From the NCBI GenBank assembly GCA_018398575.1, contig JAGTXZ010000011.1:1302001-1366000 (forward strand): 64,000 bases of DNA, given 5' to 3'. Shown here piece by piece: positions 48,401-60,189 of this stretch. A program made the translations under genes and the position numbers. The stretch comes from Ampelomyces quisqualis (lineage: Eukaryota; Ascomycota; Dothideomycetes; Pleosporales; Phaeosphaeriaceae). Each line of letters opens with the position of its first letter. Positions within the stretch are counted from its first letter, which is position 1. Under the pieces are notes generated by a model. It was not told the origin of the DNA and made no database searches. It was given only the letters and a program-made list of their open reading frames with translations.

Positions 48401-48900
48401 AAGACGTCTAGGTATATTTTCTATTTAGTTCCTTAGATGTTAAGTTCTGTAGTAGTCTTATATCTAATAAGTAACTTATTAGGCATCTACTCTCTATTTG
48501 CAATATAAAGTTTATATAATTATTGTTTCTAGCAAGGTTAGAGCCTAGCTCTTAATAAGGCATTGCTTAAAATATAGTTTACTTCTAATTCTAAATCTAG
48601 AAGCGCCTTTATTCTTTTTCTATTAACTCTTACTATAAGTTTTATAAGCTTAGCTAAGTTAATTGCGTTACAGCTCTAGGTCTCTTTCTAGAGTCTAGAG
48701 TTAACTCTAAAAAAGACTTATTTATCTTATATCTATTATCTTCTTTGTTGTTATAGTACTTTTTGCACTCTAGTTATAGGCAGAACTACTAAGTATAGTT
48801 TATGCAGCTGCTATTAACAAGTATTCTGTTAGATATGCTTTCTTTCTCTAATATATTAAGAAAACTTTCTATATTTTATTTGTTATATAGGTAATTTGCG
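45410..48900 (-). pseudogene. E4 pol relic, ending in SH3-like region and chromodomain
   Basis: Minus strand. RT at about 47,900-47,270 contains ALDLRGAYNFIRIKKGKE, the box AYFNNILIYLENKKEH (47,530-47,565) with Asp-Asp changed to Asn-Asn, and FVNFN-QFI. A 64-codon segment at 45,553-45,747 is still fully open and reads YLYTKNLRTK, GLNYVKV-PFLI-like, FYVSLLELA: this is the integrase C-terminal region of Gypsy pol, open simply because it lacks vulnerable Gln/Trp codons. The chromodomain follows at 45,550-45,410 (KKYLVK-LGYNNLENI-ELETNL). Confidence 0.85.
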
Positions 48901-49699
48901 CAGGTATCCTTAGGGTAACTATACTATTAGTACTTATAAGGTTTCTTCTGCTAAGAAAAGTATTAGTTAATTTTACTACTATAATATATTAGGTAGTAGT
49001 TGCTATTGCACGTTATCTATAATAGAAGTCTATGTTTTAGATTACAAGGATCCTGTAGGTATTTGTCTGTAAGCAAGATTTAATACAATTTATTTACCTT
49101 CTTATTCTAGTATTCTGTAGGCATAGAGTTTAGTACTAATACTTACCTATTGTTAGTATAGCATATCTGCTTTGTGTGTAAGTTATAGTACATCTTATAT
49201 AGTTTGTCTACGTCTATCTCTTAACATAGTCTTCTAACTATTACATTTTAGCGCACTAGTTTAGGGCTAGCTAGTAGTAAGTGTATGTTTAGCTTATCTA
49301 GTATAAGTTCTTAGTCTTTCTAAGTATTGTAGACTCTTATAGTCTCTTGTAGATCCTATGTCTTATAGACTCTGTTTCCTAGGTATAGCAATTGTTTCCT
49401 CTCTATAACTCTATCTATATTTAGAAAGTACTTATTTATCTAGAGAGTATAATATGCTTATAAGAATTAGTAACATTATTCTATATATTCTTAGTTAACT
49501 TTATTAGTTTAGTTGTACTAGTTGTAAATGTTTTGTTACGTTTACAGTAGGAGTAATCCTATCTGTTAGAATTATTTAATATTATAGTCTTGTTCCTAGT
49601 TGTATAGTAACGCAGAGTTAGTTAAGACCTTGTTGTTTAATAATGTAGTAGAGGTGTCTTTTGTCTATCTTACTATTAGCAGTCTATTAGTTGTTTAGA

Positions 49700-50690
49700 C
49701 AATAGGTTAATCTTTAATTATAATCTATTCTTTAACATCTTCTTCTAAAGTGTTAGTTAACACGTTAAGCTAGCGTACAACTTTATTCTTAGAGTAACAG
49801 TCTTGCGTATAATATCTAACCTTATTATAGTTGTAACAAGTAATTTTGTTCTTCTTAAGCCTATCTCTTTAGAGTTATTTCTTTAGGTAACTTTTCTATT
49901 CTAGGCCTTTGTTAAGGTTGTCTAAGTGCATAGCTTTAGGTCTATACTCTAAGTAGGCTCCTAGTAGGCGTAGTTAGTAAGTTCCTTGTCTTAGGTAGTA
50001 GCGCTATTGTTCTTTGTTTAGTTATATTTGTTTCTAATATCTTTTATTTAAGCAAAATCCTTTATGTCCCTATAGTAGACGCAAGAAGTATAACCTATCT
50101 TTAAGTGCTAATTTATAGAGTTTATTATCTAGGCAAATAGCTTTATTCTAAAGTTCTTTAAGAGTAGTAATATATATTCTACTACGCATAAGTTTAGCTT
50201 ATACAGCAGCCTTAAGGCCTTATTTGTACATACGCATTAGAGCAGTGTTGTTCTACTAGATTTGTTTAGCATATTATTAAAAAACATTAGTATAGTTAGC
50301 AGTTAATTAGGTTTGTTTTAGACTTTAAATTTTTTGTTCTATAATTACAGATTTCTTAAGGGGTAAGAAGATCTGCTATAGGCGTGTCTTAAACGTTTAC
50401 TAGTCTTCTATAAGGTTAGTATTATTTGCGTCTGTAATATTATTATCTATATACTTCTAAATAATTAGAAGTACCTATTTCTTAGTATTACCTTTTATGT
50501 AAGTTGTAGCAAAGATAACTTTATTATTGTTCTTAATCTTGTCTCCTTCTACGTAGAAGTGCCTATTAAACTAGAGAATCTAGGTCTTAAGTTTGTTGTA
50601 GTCTCTATAGTAGAGATTAGGTTTGTTAACCTTAAGTCTAGGTTGTCCTACTTAGGAATGCTTAGGTGTATCTATTGCAATATTACTGCT
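49700..50690 (-). pseudogene. E4 gag relic
   Basis: A zinc-knuckle relic near 49,795-49,845 reads KITCYNYNKVRYYTQDCYSK, consistent with C-x2-C-x4-H-x4-C after two changes to Tyr. Upstream capsid-like sequence reaches the 5' LTR at 50,711. Confidence 0.6.
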
Positions 50691-50710
50691 TATTATAAGA
50701 GTATTTAAAG

Positions 50711-51165
50711 TGTTAAGACTGTTAGTCTAGTAGCAAACAATAAAAATACTAGTATAGACTAGGGATACAGCTAAAGTTAGTTTTTGCAGATAGGTATAGA
50801 GTTACTTTAGATACAGAGGGTATTGTTACTAAGATAGTAAAGGCTAGGGCTTTCTAAAAAGAGTAACAATAGTTAAATAGCTAGTTACTAACTTAAGCGT
50901 CTGTAACATAAGTTAAACATAATAATCTATAAGAGTTTATTATAGTTCTTATATACTTAGTCTTTCTTGCAGTTCTTATTATTCTTAATCTTTATTATAG
51001 ATTCTTATAGTTTCTTATTGCAAGAAACAGTAAGACTAAATAAGATTAATAAGAAGGTTACGTAACATACTTAGCATGCTATGTCCCTATACTAGGTCTA
51101 AGTCTTGCAACCTATTCCCTTGTTTATTTATAACGTCTTATGTTTCCTGTTAGAGGTTTGTAACA
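50711..51165 (-). repeat. E4 LTR (5' LTR, right)
   Basis: 455 bp from TGTTAAGACTG to GGTTTGTAACA, followed by the ATACT duplication. Confidence 0.93.
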
Positions 51166-51170
51166 ATACT

Positions 51171-52900
51171 GTGCTAGAGAAAGAATATAAATTAGATCTG
51201 TAGGCATTTTAAAACTAGATAAGATTAAATATACTAGCTGCTTAGAATATTACTTAACACTGTATATAAATTACACTTATTATTTTCTACTATTAGATAA
51301 TTACTTACGCCTGTTACTAGTCTTACCTATAGTATATATAGTACACTATTCTACTTGCTTCTATTTGTACTAAGCCTAGCTACCTTAGTACAGGTTGTAT
51401 ACTAGGCTGCTAGAGCTACTAGTCTATTTTTTTTATACTTTTAAACCTTGTATGTGTCTACTTGCAGTTATACTTACCTTTTTATGCGTTTGGGTTCTAC
51501 TATATATATTCTAAGCGCGTAGTAACTTACTTATTCTAGGGTATTAATATTTTCTAGTATAAAGATTATTATTAATATTAATCTCTATTAAGCTGTGTTA
51601 GCTAGCCTAACTAACCTAGTTGTTAACAAGTAAGTACTAGTGCAATTACGTAACAGTTGTTAGTATAATAAGAAATATAGAAGAAAAGAAAAATATTAGT
51701 TATTGTGCCTATAACTGTTAGCATAGTTCTGTACACAAGTTAGGTAACTGTTAGCTATAGTAGACTTTAGTAGACTATAGTAGATAATAGACTATACAGC
51801 ACAGGATAGATACTACTAGTAACTACTCTAACACTACGTAACTAATATTAATACTATTTTTGTACACTTAGTCTCTTTATACCTAAACTATAGAGTTATA
51901 TATAAGTAAATTAGTAATAGATTATATATATATACTATGTAGCTTTTACACTAAGACGTACGCAGGACTTGTTAAATATAGTGCCTAATGCTAGACGCGT
52001 TACTACCTACTACTTAACAATACGCTAGTTATAACTCCTAATACTATAATATAATAGTATAACCTTAATAGCTATAATGTAATAGATGCTACTATAGACA
52101 ACGCAGCACCTGTTTTATACAGTAATACCTTATGTAAACGCAACTATACTCTAGCTAAACATAAAGTAAGAGGGTAGATAGGCCTAATATTAGCGTCTAT
52201 ATAAGGATAGGACAAGCTGTTTAAGATAGTAAGTAGACAGCACGCTAGTAAACTAGTTAGTTTAGAATTAGTAGACGCAAAGCAGTAGGCTACACATAGC
52301 TAAACAGCGCACACGTGCTAACACTAATAGAAATAATATAGTAGAGCCCTTTAGTTTACTTTTTGCACTAGTGTTTGTATTATAGCTGCAAAGAATAAAA
52401 TACACATTAGGTAACATTAATAGCTTCTTTACTAATATATAGCTACACAAGCTATATTTATAGCTATAGTTCTAATTAGAGCGCTAATAGCAAAAGGCTA
52501 TGTTAAATATTTAATCTAGGCTATAAGATAACGTATAGATACATAACAATGTTGCGATTATATCTAGGTTATTAAACCTCTAACCTAACTAATATATATT
52601 TATATACTAGAACATTATATTATAGATTACCTTTATACTTAGTTATTGCCTATTTACTAATAAGATAGTTTACACACCTAGCTGTTTATTTACAGGCACG
52701 CTTAATAATTCTATAAGAGTGTATTACAAACTACACTTAAGAGATTAGTAGTAGTTAATATAATAGCGCTTACTAGATAGTGTAACTCTTGTACTAGTTA
52801 TACTAGTAGTAGACAAAACATAGTTATCTATAATATCTAGTAACGTAGCAGTATAGCTAATATATATTACTATTAGAAATCTTAACTATAAGGCAAAATA
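51171..52900. other. T interior, no gene assigned
   Basis: 1.7 kb between E4 and the clear part of the transposase relic. The 60-codon minus frame at 52,268-52,450 has no family features. The right half may hold the N-terminal part of the transposase. Confidence 0.35.
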
Positions 52901-52999
52901 ACGCAGAACAACACCTAGGACACTACTAGCTAGATTTATTCTAATAGCTAAGCTCTTAGACCTTATTTTAAAAAGTAAAGTATATTATTACTATATAAG

Positions 53000-55150
53000 C
53001 AAACTATTATTGCGTAAGTACTAACTACAGCGTTAATAACAGAGGGTTACTATAGAGAACAGAAGCTAACTAGTAACTACAGCACTTAAAGAGGCTGCTA
53101 AATACAGCATATAACTAGAGTGTACTAACTAACAGACATAATAGTGTTACCTAACTATTTATGCAATTCTAGCTAACTATAAAGAGTAAGTGCTACTAAC
53201 AGGTGTAAAGAAAAACAGACACTATACTTAATACATAGTACTACTAGACAAACAAGAAAACTTGTGTAATAAATATCTATAGTAAACAAAAGAGTACACA
53301 CGCTTGTAATAGAGTTATTGTCTTAATAAAGGATACAAGGATTACGTTTATCTAGTAGAGTACTTAAGCTAAAATTACTACAACTTTAATATATATAAGT
53401 TGTTAGCTATAGATATATTGTATCTACTACTTAAGAAGTTAGTTATAAAGATATTAGAGTTTATAGAAGATATGCTAATAGATATACACTTTAGATAAAA
53501 GAAGAGCTAGAATAGTACTGCAGTTCTAGTAGTAGAAGATAACAGCTGTGCCTAGTTAAATAAAAGGTTCTGCTAAGTTAAGTACAACACTAGACTAAAA
53601 CAGTTTAATAACAAGAGGGCTTTTATAGAAGTGTTACAGTAGACTAGCGCAGAACAAAAAGTAGTAATTTGCTAATTTATAGTAGTAGTATCTTCTCTGC
53701 TAGCAACTAAGGCACTATATATATTATATTTTATCTAGGCTGCCTATAATCTGCTAGTACTATTACAATACAAGAGTTATAACAAAAACACATTAGGGTA
53801 TATATTATTAGCTATTAAATAAATAGATATTTTGAAAGAAGAGTTTTAACCTTTTAGACAGACGTAAGAAAAAGAAAAGGATTTTAACTACTCTAAATAG
53901 CACGCGCTAACCTATATTATTAATAATATCTATATATATAGAGCTCTTAATAGTATATATACTAGAATAAATAGTAAGGCCTACTATATTATAATAGTAA
54001 AACAATTCTACCTAATAACAAACAAAAGAGATTTTCTTGCGCAGATCTGCTTCTATAACTCTAGACAGCTTGCGCTTATAGTATTTAAACACAAGATAGT
54101 TATAGACTAAAGCTAATAGTGCACTACTGCTAACTAGTGTAAGCACACCTTTACTATAAGCGTGTTAACAGCAATACTATTTAGATAACTTAGATAGTTT
54201 ATACTAAGCATATTACTAAATTCTATTATACTGCCTCTTAGTAAGGTTACTATATATATTACGTTGCTAGACTTTACATATACTGCTGCAGTATTTGTTT
54301 AATACTACTATTATAAGGTAACTAGCTACCTTGTTACCCTATATAACAAAGATAGACAAAACTTTAACTCTTACTAGGTAAACAGAATAAATATAAAAAT
54401 ATACTCTTCTATAAGATGCTTAAGGCTATTAGGCAAACGCTACAATAAATATTACAAAAAAAACATAGTGTAATACGCGCCTAACTAGCATAGAACTAGA
54501 AAATAGCGCAAAGATTACGTATAGGTGCAAGAGTTTAAATATAAAGACTATACGCAACTGTCTTAGACTGTTGCAAATAGTAGAGCTGTAGCTTAGGTGC
54601 ACCTAATACTTACATTTATTAATAACAAATACTAAGACAAGAATAGAAAGAAATATAAGTATATAAGTGCCTTTTGTAAAGTTATAGTATTTAATAATAA
54701 TAGTTAAATTAATTATATAATAGAGATGCTAAGCGTGTACTACTATATATATAGTATAAAGACTAAGCAACGCACACTATAAGCATTTAAGGTATATAAT
54801 ATAACAACTATTATTTACTCTATACACCTAGTACTAAAGAATCTACCTATACGTAATAATAAGGTCTTTGTTTTATACTATATAAACAATTACATTAATT
54901 AGAACAAATATAATAGACTATATTCTTTTATATTTAATTAAGACTAGATATGTATAGTGCAGAATTATAAATAGAAGCAAATGTAGTAAGACAGCTAGTA
55001 TATAGTGTTAGATATAGTAAATAGAATTATATATCTAATACTAGCCTTACTATTACTTTAATATACCTAATAGAACACAAATCTACTAACATAACAAGCG
55101 CTATAATATAAGCTTGTAGCGTAAGGCTGCTAATACAACCTTCTTACTAT
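53000..55150 (+). pseudogene. Plavaka-like (CMC superfamily) transposase relic of T
   Basis: The plus-strand frame, read through Gln/Trp-type stops, gives KGYKDYVYLVEYLS, YYNFNIYKLLAIDILYLLLKKLVIKI (family pattern: N-Y-ML-xDLLHE-EL-V-K-L), SLLATKALYILYF, then DFNYSKQHALTYIINNI-IYRALNS-YTRINSKAYY and KQFYLITNKRDFLAQI-FYNSRQLAL. This run matches the Plavaka C-terminal core (FNLPKLHSLxHYVxxIxxFGTTDxYNTExxExxH...KxxYxxTNKxxFxxQ) position by position. Past 54,120 a further 1 kb has weaker protein character, as in the tails of this family. The catalytic acidic residues cannot be assigned safely after RIP. Confidence 0.65.
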
Positions 55151-55169
55151 ATACTATATACTACTACAA

Positions 55170-56085
55170 ATACGTAATATTAGCAACTCTTATCTATATA
55201 TATAGGTATTACAAAGATATTGCAATAGTTACCTAGAATTACTAGTTAGTATAGACAAGAGGATAGCACTACTATAGTAACACTAGACATAATTGTTAAA
55301 AGATAGTATATATAATATAATACAACTAACAGTAGAGACATATAACTTAATATACTCTAATATAGAATAAGAGATAAGGAGGTAGAAGATACTAGGCTGT
55401 TCTCTATAGATAACTACAGCAAAAGAATACTTATAGCAAATTATAAGAGCAATTGCATTATAACAGAATAGACTACTATAGAACGCAGCTAACAGTTGCC
55501 TTATCTAGACAATTATACACTTTGCTATCTAATGTAACTACAACGCAGCCTAATAGATACGCTTGCAATAGAATAAAACTAAACTAAATAATAGTTAGAA
55601 GTAAGCTTTACTAGATAGAAACCTACATAAAAAGATAATAGAAATAGTTAACAAAGAGTTAAGTATAACACAAATTACTCTTAGTATAATAACTATATTA
55701 GTATTAAACGCAACTAGAAATAAGCATACTCTTATTAGGATAAACTAGCTATTACATACACACTACAACCTACTAGCAATAGATAAGTATATTAATAACC
55801 TTAATTATAATTTGTTTATATAGACATTAGAGTATAAATTAGGCTTTAAAAGTAAATGCAATAGTATATACTACTATACAAAGAAGAGAGATAGGTAGGC
55901 GTAAATATAGATATCTATAAAGGCACACTAGTATAGCGTATTACAAGAGACAGTTATATTAAAAATATACTAGGCGTTATTTACAATTAAACTACAAACA
56001 TAACCAGTATAGTAGCATACTAGATCTGTAATAATAACTTACTAGGTAAATAGTTTTTTGCGTATAAAGCTATAGAATTGCCTAT
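55170..56085. other. T interior, weak coding character
   Basis: Plus-strand frames show short protein-like runs (for example a Lys/Arg-rich stretch near 55,850-55,890), but I recognise no domain and the frame changes repeatedly. Confidence 0.3.
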
Positions 56086-56087
56086 AT

Positions 56088-56530
56088 TGCGCGCATAACT
56101 ATTTATGCTAATAGTAGACAACTATTATATACGCTAATATTTAGTTAAGAACAGAAAGATAAAAAGGCACCTAATTGCTTATATCGCGCGTACTACTATT
56201 TGTGCTAATAGTAGACAACTATTATATATGCTAACAATTAGTTAAGGACAAAAAGGCACCTAATTACTTGTATTACGCGCATTACTATTTATGCTAACAG
56301 TAGACAACTATTATATACGATAACAATTAGTTAAGAATAAGAAAGCACTTAATTGCCTATATTGCGCGTACTACTATTTATGCTAACAGTAGATAACTAT
56401 TATATACGCTAACAATTAGTTAAGAATAAGAAGGTACTTAATTACTTATATTGCGCGCATAACTATTTGTGCTAACAGTAGACAACTATTATATACACTA
56501 GTACGTAGTTAAGGACAAGAAGTTATCTAA
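56088..56530. repeat. About 91-bp tandem array, five copies
   Basis: The core TGCTAA-AGTAGACAACTATTATATACGCTAA recurs, with units starting near 56,090, 56,184, 56,276, 56,366 and 56,456 (90-94 bp). Each unit also has GCGCG and AGTTAAGRA-A. Like the 41.7-44.2 kb arrays it lies in T. Confidence 0.9.
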
Positions 56531-56739
56531 TTAAATAGCTTAACTGCTACGCTCTAGTAGTTTTCAAGGTAATATTAGACTATATATATTATAAAAACTC
56601 TACTTATACTTGTAAAGTAAAAACTCTATTACGCTACACATATTACTTACTTCTAATACCCTTGCTAATAGTTCTCTAATATTTAAAGTGTAAGCGCTTA
56701 CTCTATATACTTTATACTAAGTAGCAAATTTAAGTAATA

Positions 56740-59200
56740 TTAGCAGCACACTATGTCTCTATCTAAACAAGCGCTAAAATAAGCGCGAACAAACAATAGT
56801 GCAAAGGTTAGGCTCTTTGAAGATATAACTCTAGAACTAACATACTAAAAACTAAGACGCTATAGAAACTAAAAACTATTTAGACTTTAACGCTACTATT
56901 CTTAAGCCTTAACTCTAGTGTTAAAACAGACGTATAACTAACTGCTACACTAGCTTAACTAAAAAGTTACCTAACAAGATAGCCTAGAGATTAAATACTA
57001 TATACTTCTAGATCTACAGCCTTACTTACTTGTTAATAAGAAGAATTTAGACGTAGTAGTAGCATAAGCATAACAAGCTAACACAAACTAAAAACCTATA
57101 GAACTAATACACAGAAAACGTTAGTAGTTAAAAGAGAACTACTATTAGACTTAAAGCTATTATATTATAAGAAGATGCCTTACTATGTATAAATAAGTAG
57201 TTCTAACTATTATAGAGTTATAACCCTTCTTATCTAGTGCAGACCTATTTAAGTTACTACTATAGAGAAAAGAAAAACGCTAGGCAAAGGAAAGTGTATT
57301 ACTAGAAAACAAGACTATACTAGAGAAGGTAAAAGTTATCTTAGTAACGCAACTACTTACTAATAACAAAAAGACGCTATATAGTATAGTAATAACGCTA
57401 TAGCTTAATATACATAGGCACGTATACGCCTAAATACTGCTAGACGCTTAGATAGAAGTATAGAATACTCTGCTGTTATTAGTTTAATTGCATATTAGCT
57501 TAATGCTATACAAAAAAGCTGCCTGCTAGATAAGTACTATTACAGCCTGCTAAGAATAGTAGCTAATAGTAGGCGCCTAGATACTAGACATATACAGTAA
57601 CTTACAGACCTACGTAGTAAAGTAAAAATAACTAGAAATTACTAGTGCTTATACATTAAACTACCTAGACAAATAGGTTCTTAAGCCTAGTAAACTGCTT
57701 AAAGACTTTGTTTACCTACTACAAGACCTAAAGAACGCAAGTACACCTCTAAAACAGCTATACTAGCTAACTAAAGACAGCCTAAATCTGCTAGATTTCT
57801 AAACTCTAGTCTTACAGTAGTAATAGCATAGTTATTCTATAATAACGGGAAATAGAGTATTACTGCAATAACTAGGAATTAAGAGGAGTTTAATAAACTA
57901 AGTGCAAATATAGTAGCACTAATAGGCTTAGTTATATTTGACGTAATAAGAGAATTTAATAACAACAGCACTAAGAAAACTATACTCTTTTATAGACATA
58001 CTATAGAAAGTATGTTGCAAGTTCTATATATAGCATTAGCTAACAGAAAGCAAACTACTTTAATACTATTTGTAAAAAATAGAAGAACCTAGAAGGCATT
58101 TAACAGATTCTTATATAAGATAATATATAACAGGATATTACTATACATATAAACTAATAAGAGAACAATAAAGCTAACGTTTTAGTGCTAAAGAATACCT
58201 ATAACAACAACGTAGATAATATTCTAGCTAACTGCACAAAAGAGAAGCAAGATTGCTATAATACGCTTATAGACAATTATAATAACAAAGAGAAGAAGAA
58301 GGCAAACTACTTAATAGGAAAGAATAAGAAGGAGAATATTAGAGAGAAAAGAAAATTCTTATATAGGAACACTAACAATAAAAGTAAGTCTAAATATAAT
58401 ATAATATGTATTAACTTATATAAAGTGCTGTCTATATACGCGTATGTAAAGTATTAGGTAAAGTAAAAGATATTTTACTAAAAGAGTACAGACATGCAAA
58501 TAAACGTACACTAGAATACCTTTATAAGGTAGATAAAAAGCTGTAGTTTAAGAACTGTAGAAGTAGCTAGAGTATTGTAGAAGAAGACGCATAGAAAGAA
58601 TTTTTAACGCAGGCCTATAATATTGCAATTAAAGGTAACATACTTAACGTAATTACTTTAACTAAAGAGAAATAGTAACTAAAACTAGATAAGTATAATA
58701 AGTTAGTGCAATAGTATAAAAAAGAAATAGAGTGTTATAAAGTAGTTGTAAATAGCAGGCGTAGCAAATATTATAATAACTTAATATACTTTTACTAGTG
58801 CAACGCGTAGATACTATTAGGTTAGCCTTAATATAACATAACAGTGTAGACTACTATAGTAGATAGTACAGCACTAGTAGACATAGTATATAATCCTAAC
58901 ATAACTAACTAGCAAAATAGTTCCTACTCTATAAGTAGTAGTAGTAGTTATAGCTGTCTATACATAGAGCGCGTTATATACCTACTAACCTATGCCCTAT
59001 AGAATATAAAGCCTAGTAGCTGCGTCTAGGCTAGTCCTCTTTTAAAGAAGCGTGATTTAACTATACTATATTTAATTAAAAAGCCTATATAACTAGACAA
59101 AGAAGACTAGCTTAGTTAGCCTACGCTATAAGAGTGTAAAGATATAGGCAGCTAGCTGCAGTATATAGTTCTGCTAGTGCTGTAGTACTTAATAGTTCTT
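56740..59200 (+). pseudogene. Unassigned coding-like relic of T, including a 90-codon open stretch
   Basis: Plus-strand translation is protein-like in pieces, with Gln/Trp-type stops, but I recognise no family. At 58,185-58,457 a 90-codon stretch is fully open and very rich in Asn, Lys and Glu; such a stretch probably began as an acidic Asp/Glu region (Asp to Asn, Glu to Lys under RIP) and escaped stops because it lacked Gln and Trp. It may be a second T protein or a continuation of the transposase gene. Confidence 0.35.
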
Positions 59201-59213
59201 AACTGTTAAATCT

Positions 59214-59435
59214 AGTAACACTAGCAACACAGGCAACACAGGCAACACTAGCAATACTAGTAACATAAGTAACACAAGTAATATAGGCAACTTGCTATTA
59301 GGTTACTGTTAGGTTGCTAGCAACTAGAAGTAAGTAGAGCAACTTTAGCAAATTGTCTAGTAGATAGTAATACTATTAGGCAGCCGCAGGTCGCTGCAAC
59401 TAGGCTAACCACACAAATCTTAATTTTTCCTAACG
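59214..59435. repeat. T right terminus (type B end) with 9-bp subterminal repeats
   Basis: About 200 bp match, in reverse complement, the left end of the 846-bp derivative (25,182-25,385), down to TTTCCTAACG. At 59,214-59,292 lie about eight 9-bp units of AACACTAGC/AACACAGGC type; the derivative has the same repeats at 25,321-25,371. Confidence 0.8.
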
Positions 59436-59437
59436 TA

Positions 59438-60110
59438 TCTTCTACTAGATTTAACATACGCGCTTTCTTTTCTACTTTTAGGCGCTTTGCTAAATAGTCT
59501 TAGATCTTTTTATACTTAAAGTTATTTAGGGTGTCTGTTTTTAGGCTAAATCTCTCTAGGATCTTTATTATATGTTAGAGTAGTAGTCTCTTAACAAGGT
59601 AGTAGCTGTAACAGTTCTTATTAATAGTGCCTGCTTTAATATACCTTTTGCTACAGATTTAAAAGTCCTGCAAGTAGTTTCTAATCTTTAGATGTAATCT
59701 TATTTAGTACTAACCTAACTAGTGTTTAAAGTACTCTTTACGTTCTTTCTATTAACCTTTGTTATTATTTCTAAAGCGCTATTAAAGGCTATTATAGAGC
59801 TTTCTCTATAAGTAGTTGTTCTAGGCTTTTACATATTCTTTAGACGCCTGTATAATAGTTCTCTGCCTTAGCTTACAGTAGGTAACTAGTCTGTAAATTA
59901 TTATCTAGTCTATAAAGCTGTAAGAATACTATAGCGTAGAGCTGTTAGTTGCGCAGTAATGCGCCTGCGCTACTATAACGCTACCTTAGCTATTATATAC
60001 GTAAAACGCGTACAGCTGCCCTAGCGTCTTAATAGCGCTATACTAGCGCAGATCTAGTATATTCTAGTTGTAAGAACATACGTCTAGTTATATCTATAAA
60101 AGAGTAGTTT
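59438..60110 (-). pseudogene. Unidentified ORF X, N-terminal piece
   Basis: The minus strand reads as a continuous protein with Gln/Trp-type stops: YSAIKTLGQLYAFYVYNS, then AQAHYCATNSSTL, IIIYRLVTYCKLRQRTII, NKNCYSYYLVKRLLL, and IIKILERFSLKTDTLNNFKY. It stops being T-free at VED, where T begins, and resumes in frame at 14,222. It is rich in Tyr, Trp-site stops and Cys. Not recognised. Confidence 0.5.
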
Positions 60111-60189
60111 TACACTTAAGCTATAGAACAGAAATTAACTTACTTCTATCTACACTACTATTGTTATCTTGTAACTTTACTACTATACA

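Larger units (their letters stand above)
44393..51165 (-). mobile_element. E4: Ty3/Gypsy chromovirus, complete but RIP-dead
   Basis: 6,773 bp with ATACT at 44,388-44,392 and ATACT at 51,166-51,170. Two 455-bp LTRs. Minus-strand gag, RT, integrase, chromodomain; a plus-strand Cys/coiled-coil ORF at the 3' end. It interrupts T between the tandem arrays and the transposase relic. Confidence 0.93.
14225..59435. mobile_element. T: composite DNA transposon (CMC/Plavaka-like), riddled with later insertions
   Basis: The left end starts CGTTAGAAAAACATAACG and the right end finishes TTTTTCCTAACG, inverted to each other. Flanking bases are TA at 14223-14224 and TA at 59436-59437, a 2-bp target duplication. 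The strongest support is that deleting 14,225-59,435 plus one TA joins two pieces of minus-strand ORF X in frame. Subtracting E1, E2, E3, E4 and the 846-bp derivative leaves about 16.4 kb. That remainder holds an SNF2-like relic near the left end, tandem arrays at 41.7-44.2 and 56.1-56.5 kb, a Plavaka-like transposase at about 53-54.1 kb, and an unassigned coding relic at 56.7-59.2 kb. CMC elements known to me have 2-4 bp target duplications and subterminal repeats, which fits. An alternative is several separate elements that happen to share ends. Confidence 0.6.

Noticed and set aside
52268..52450. 60-codon minus-strand open frame
   Set aside because: It is short, has no recognisable feature, and is not continued by coding-like sequence on either side.
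25182..59435. The left end of the 846-bp derivative paired with the T right end as one 34-kb element
   Set aside because: The derivative has its own right end at 26,027 with a matching TG duplication, while TA flanks and the restored ORF pair 14,225 with 59,435.
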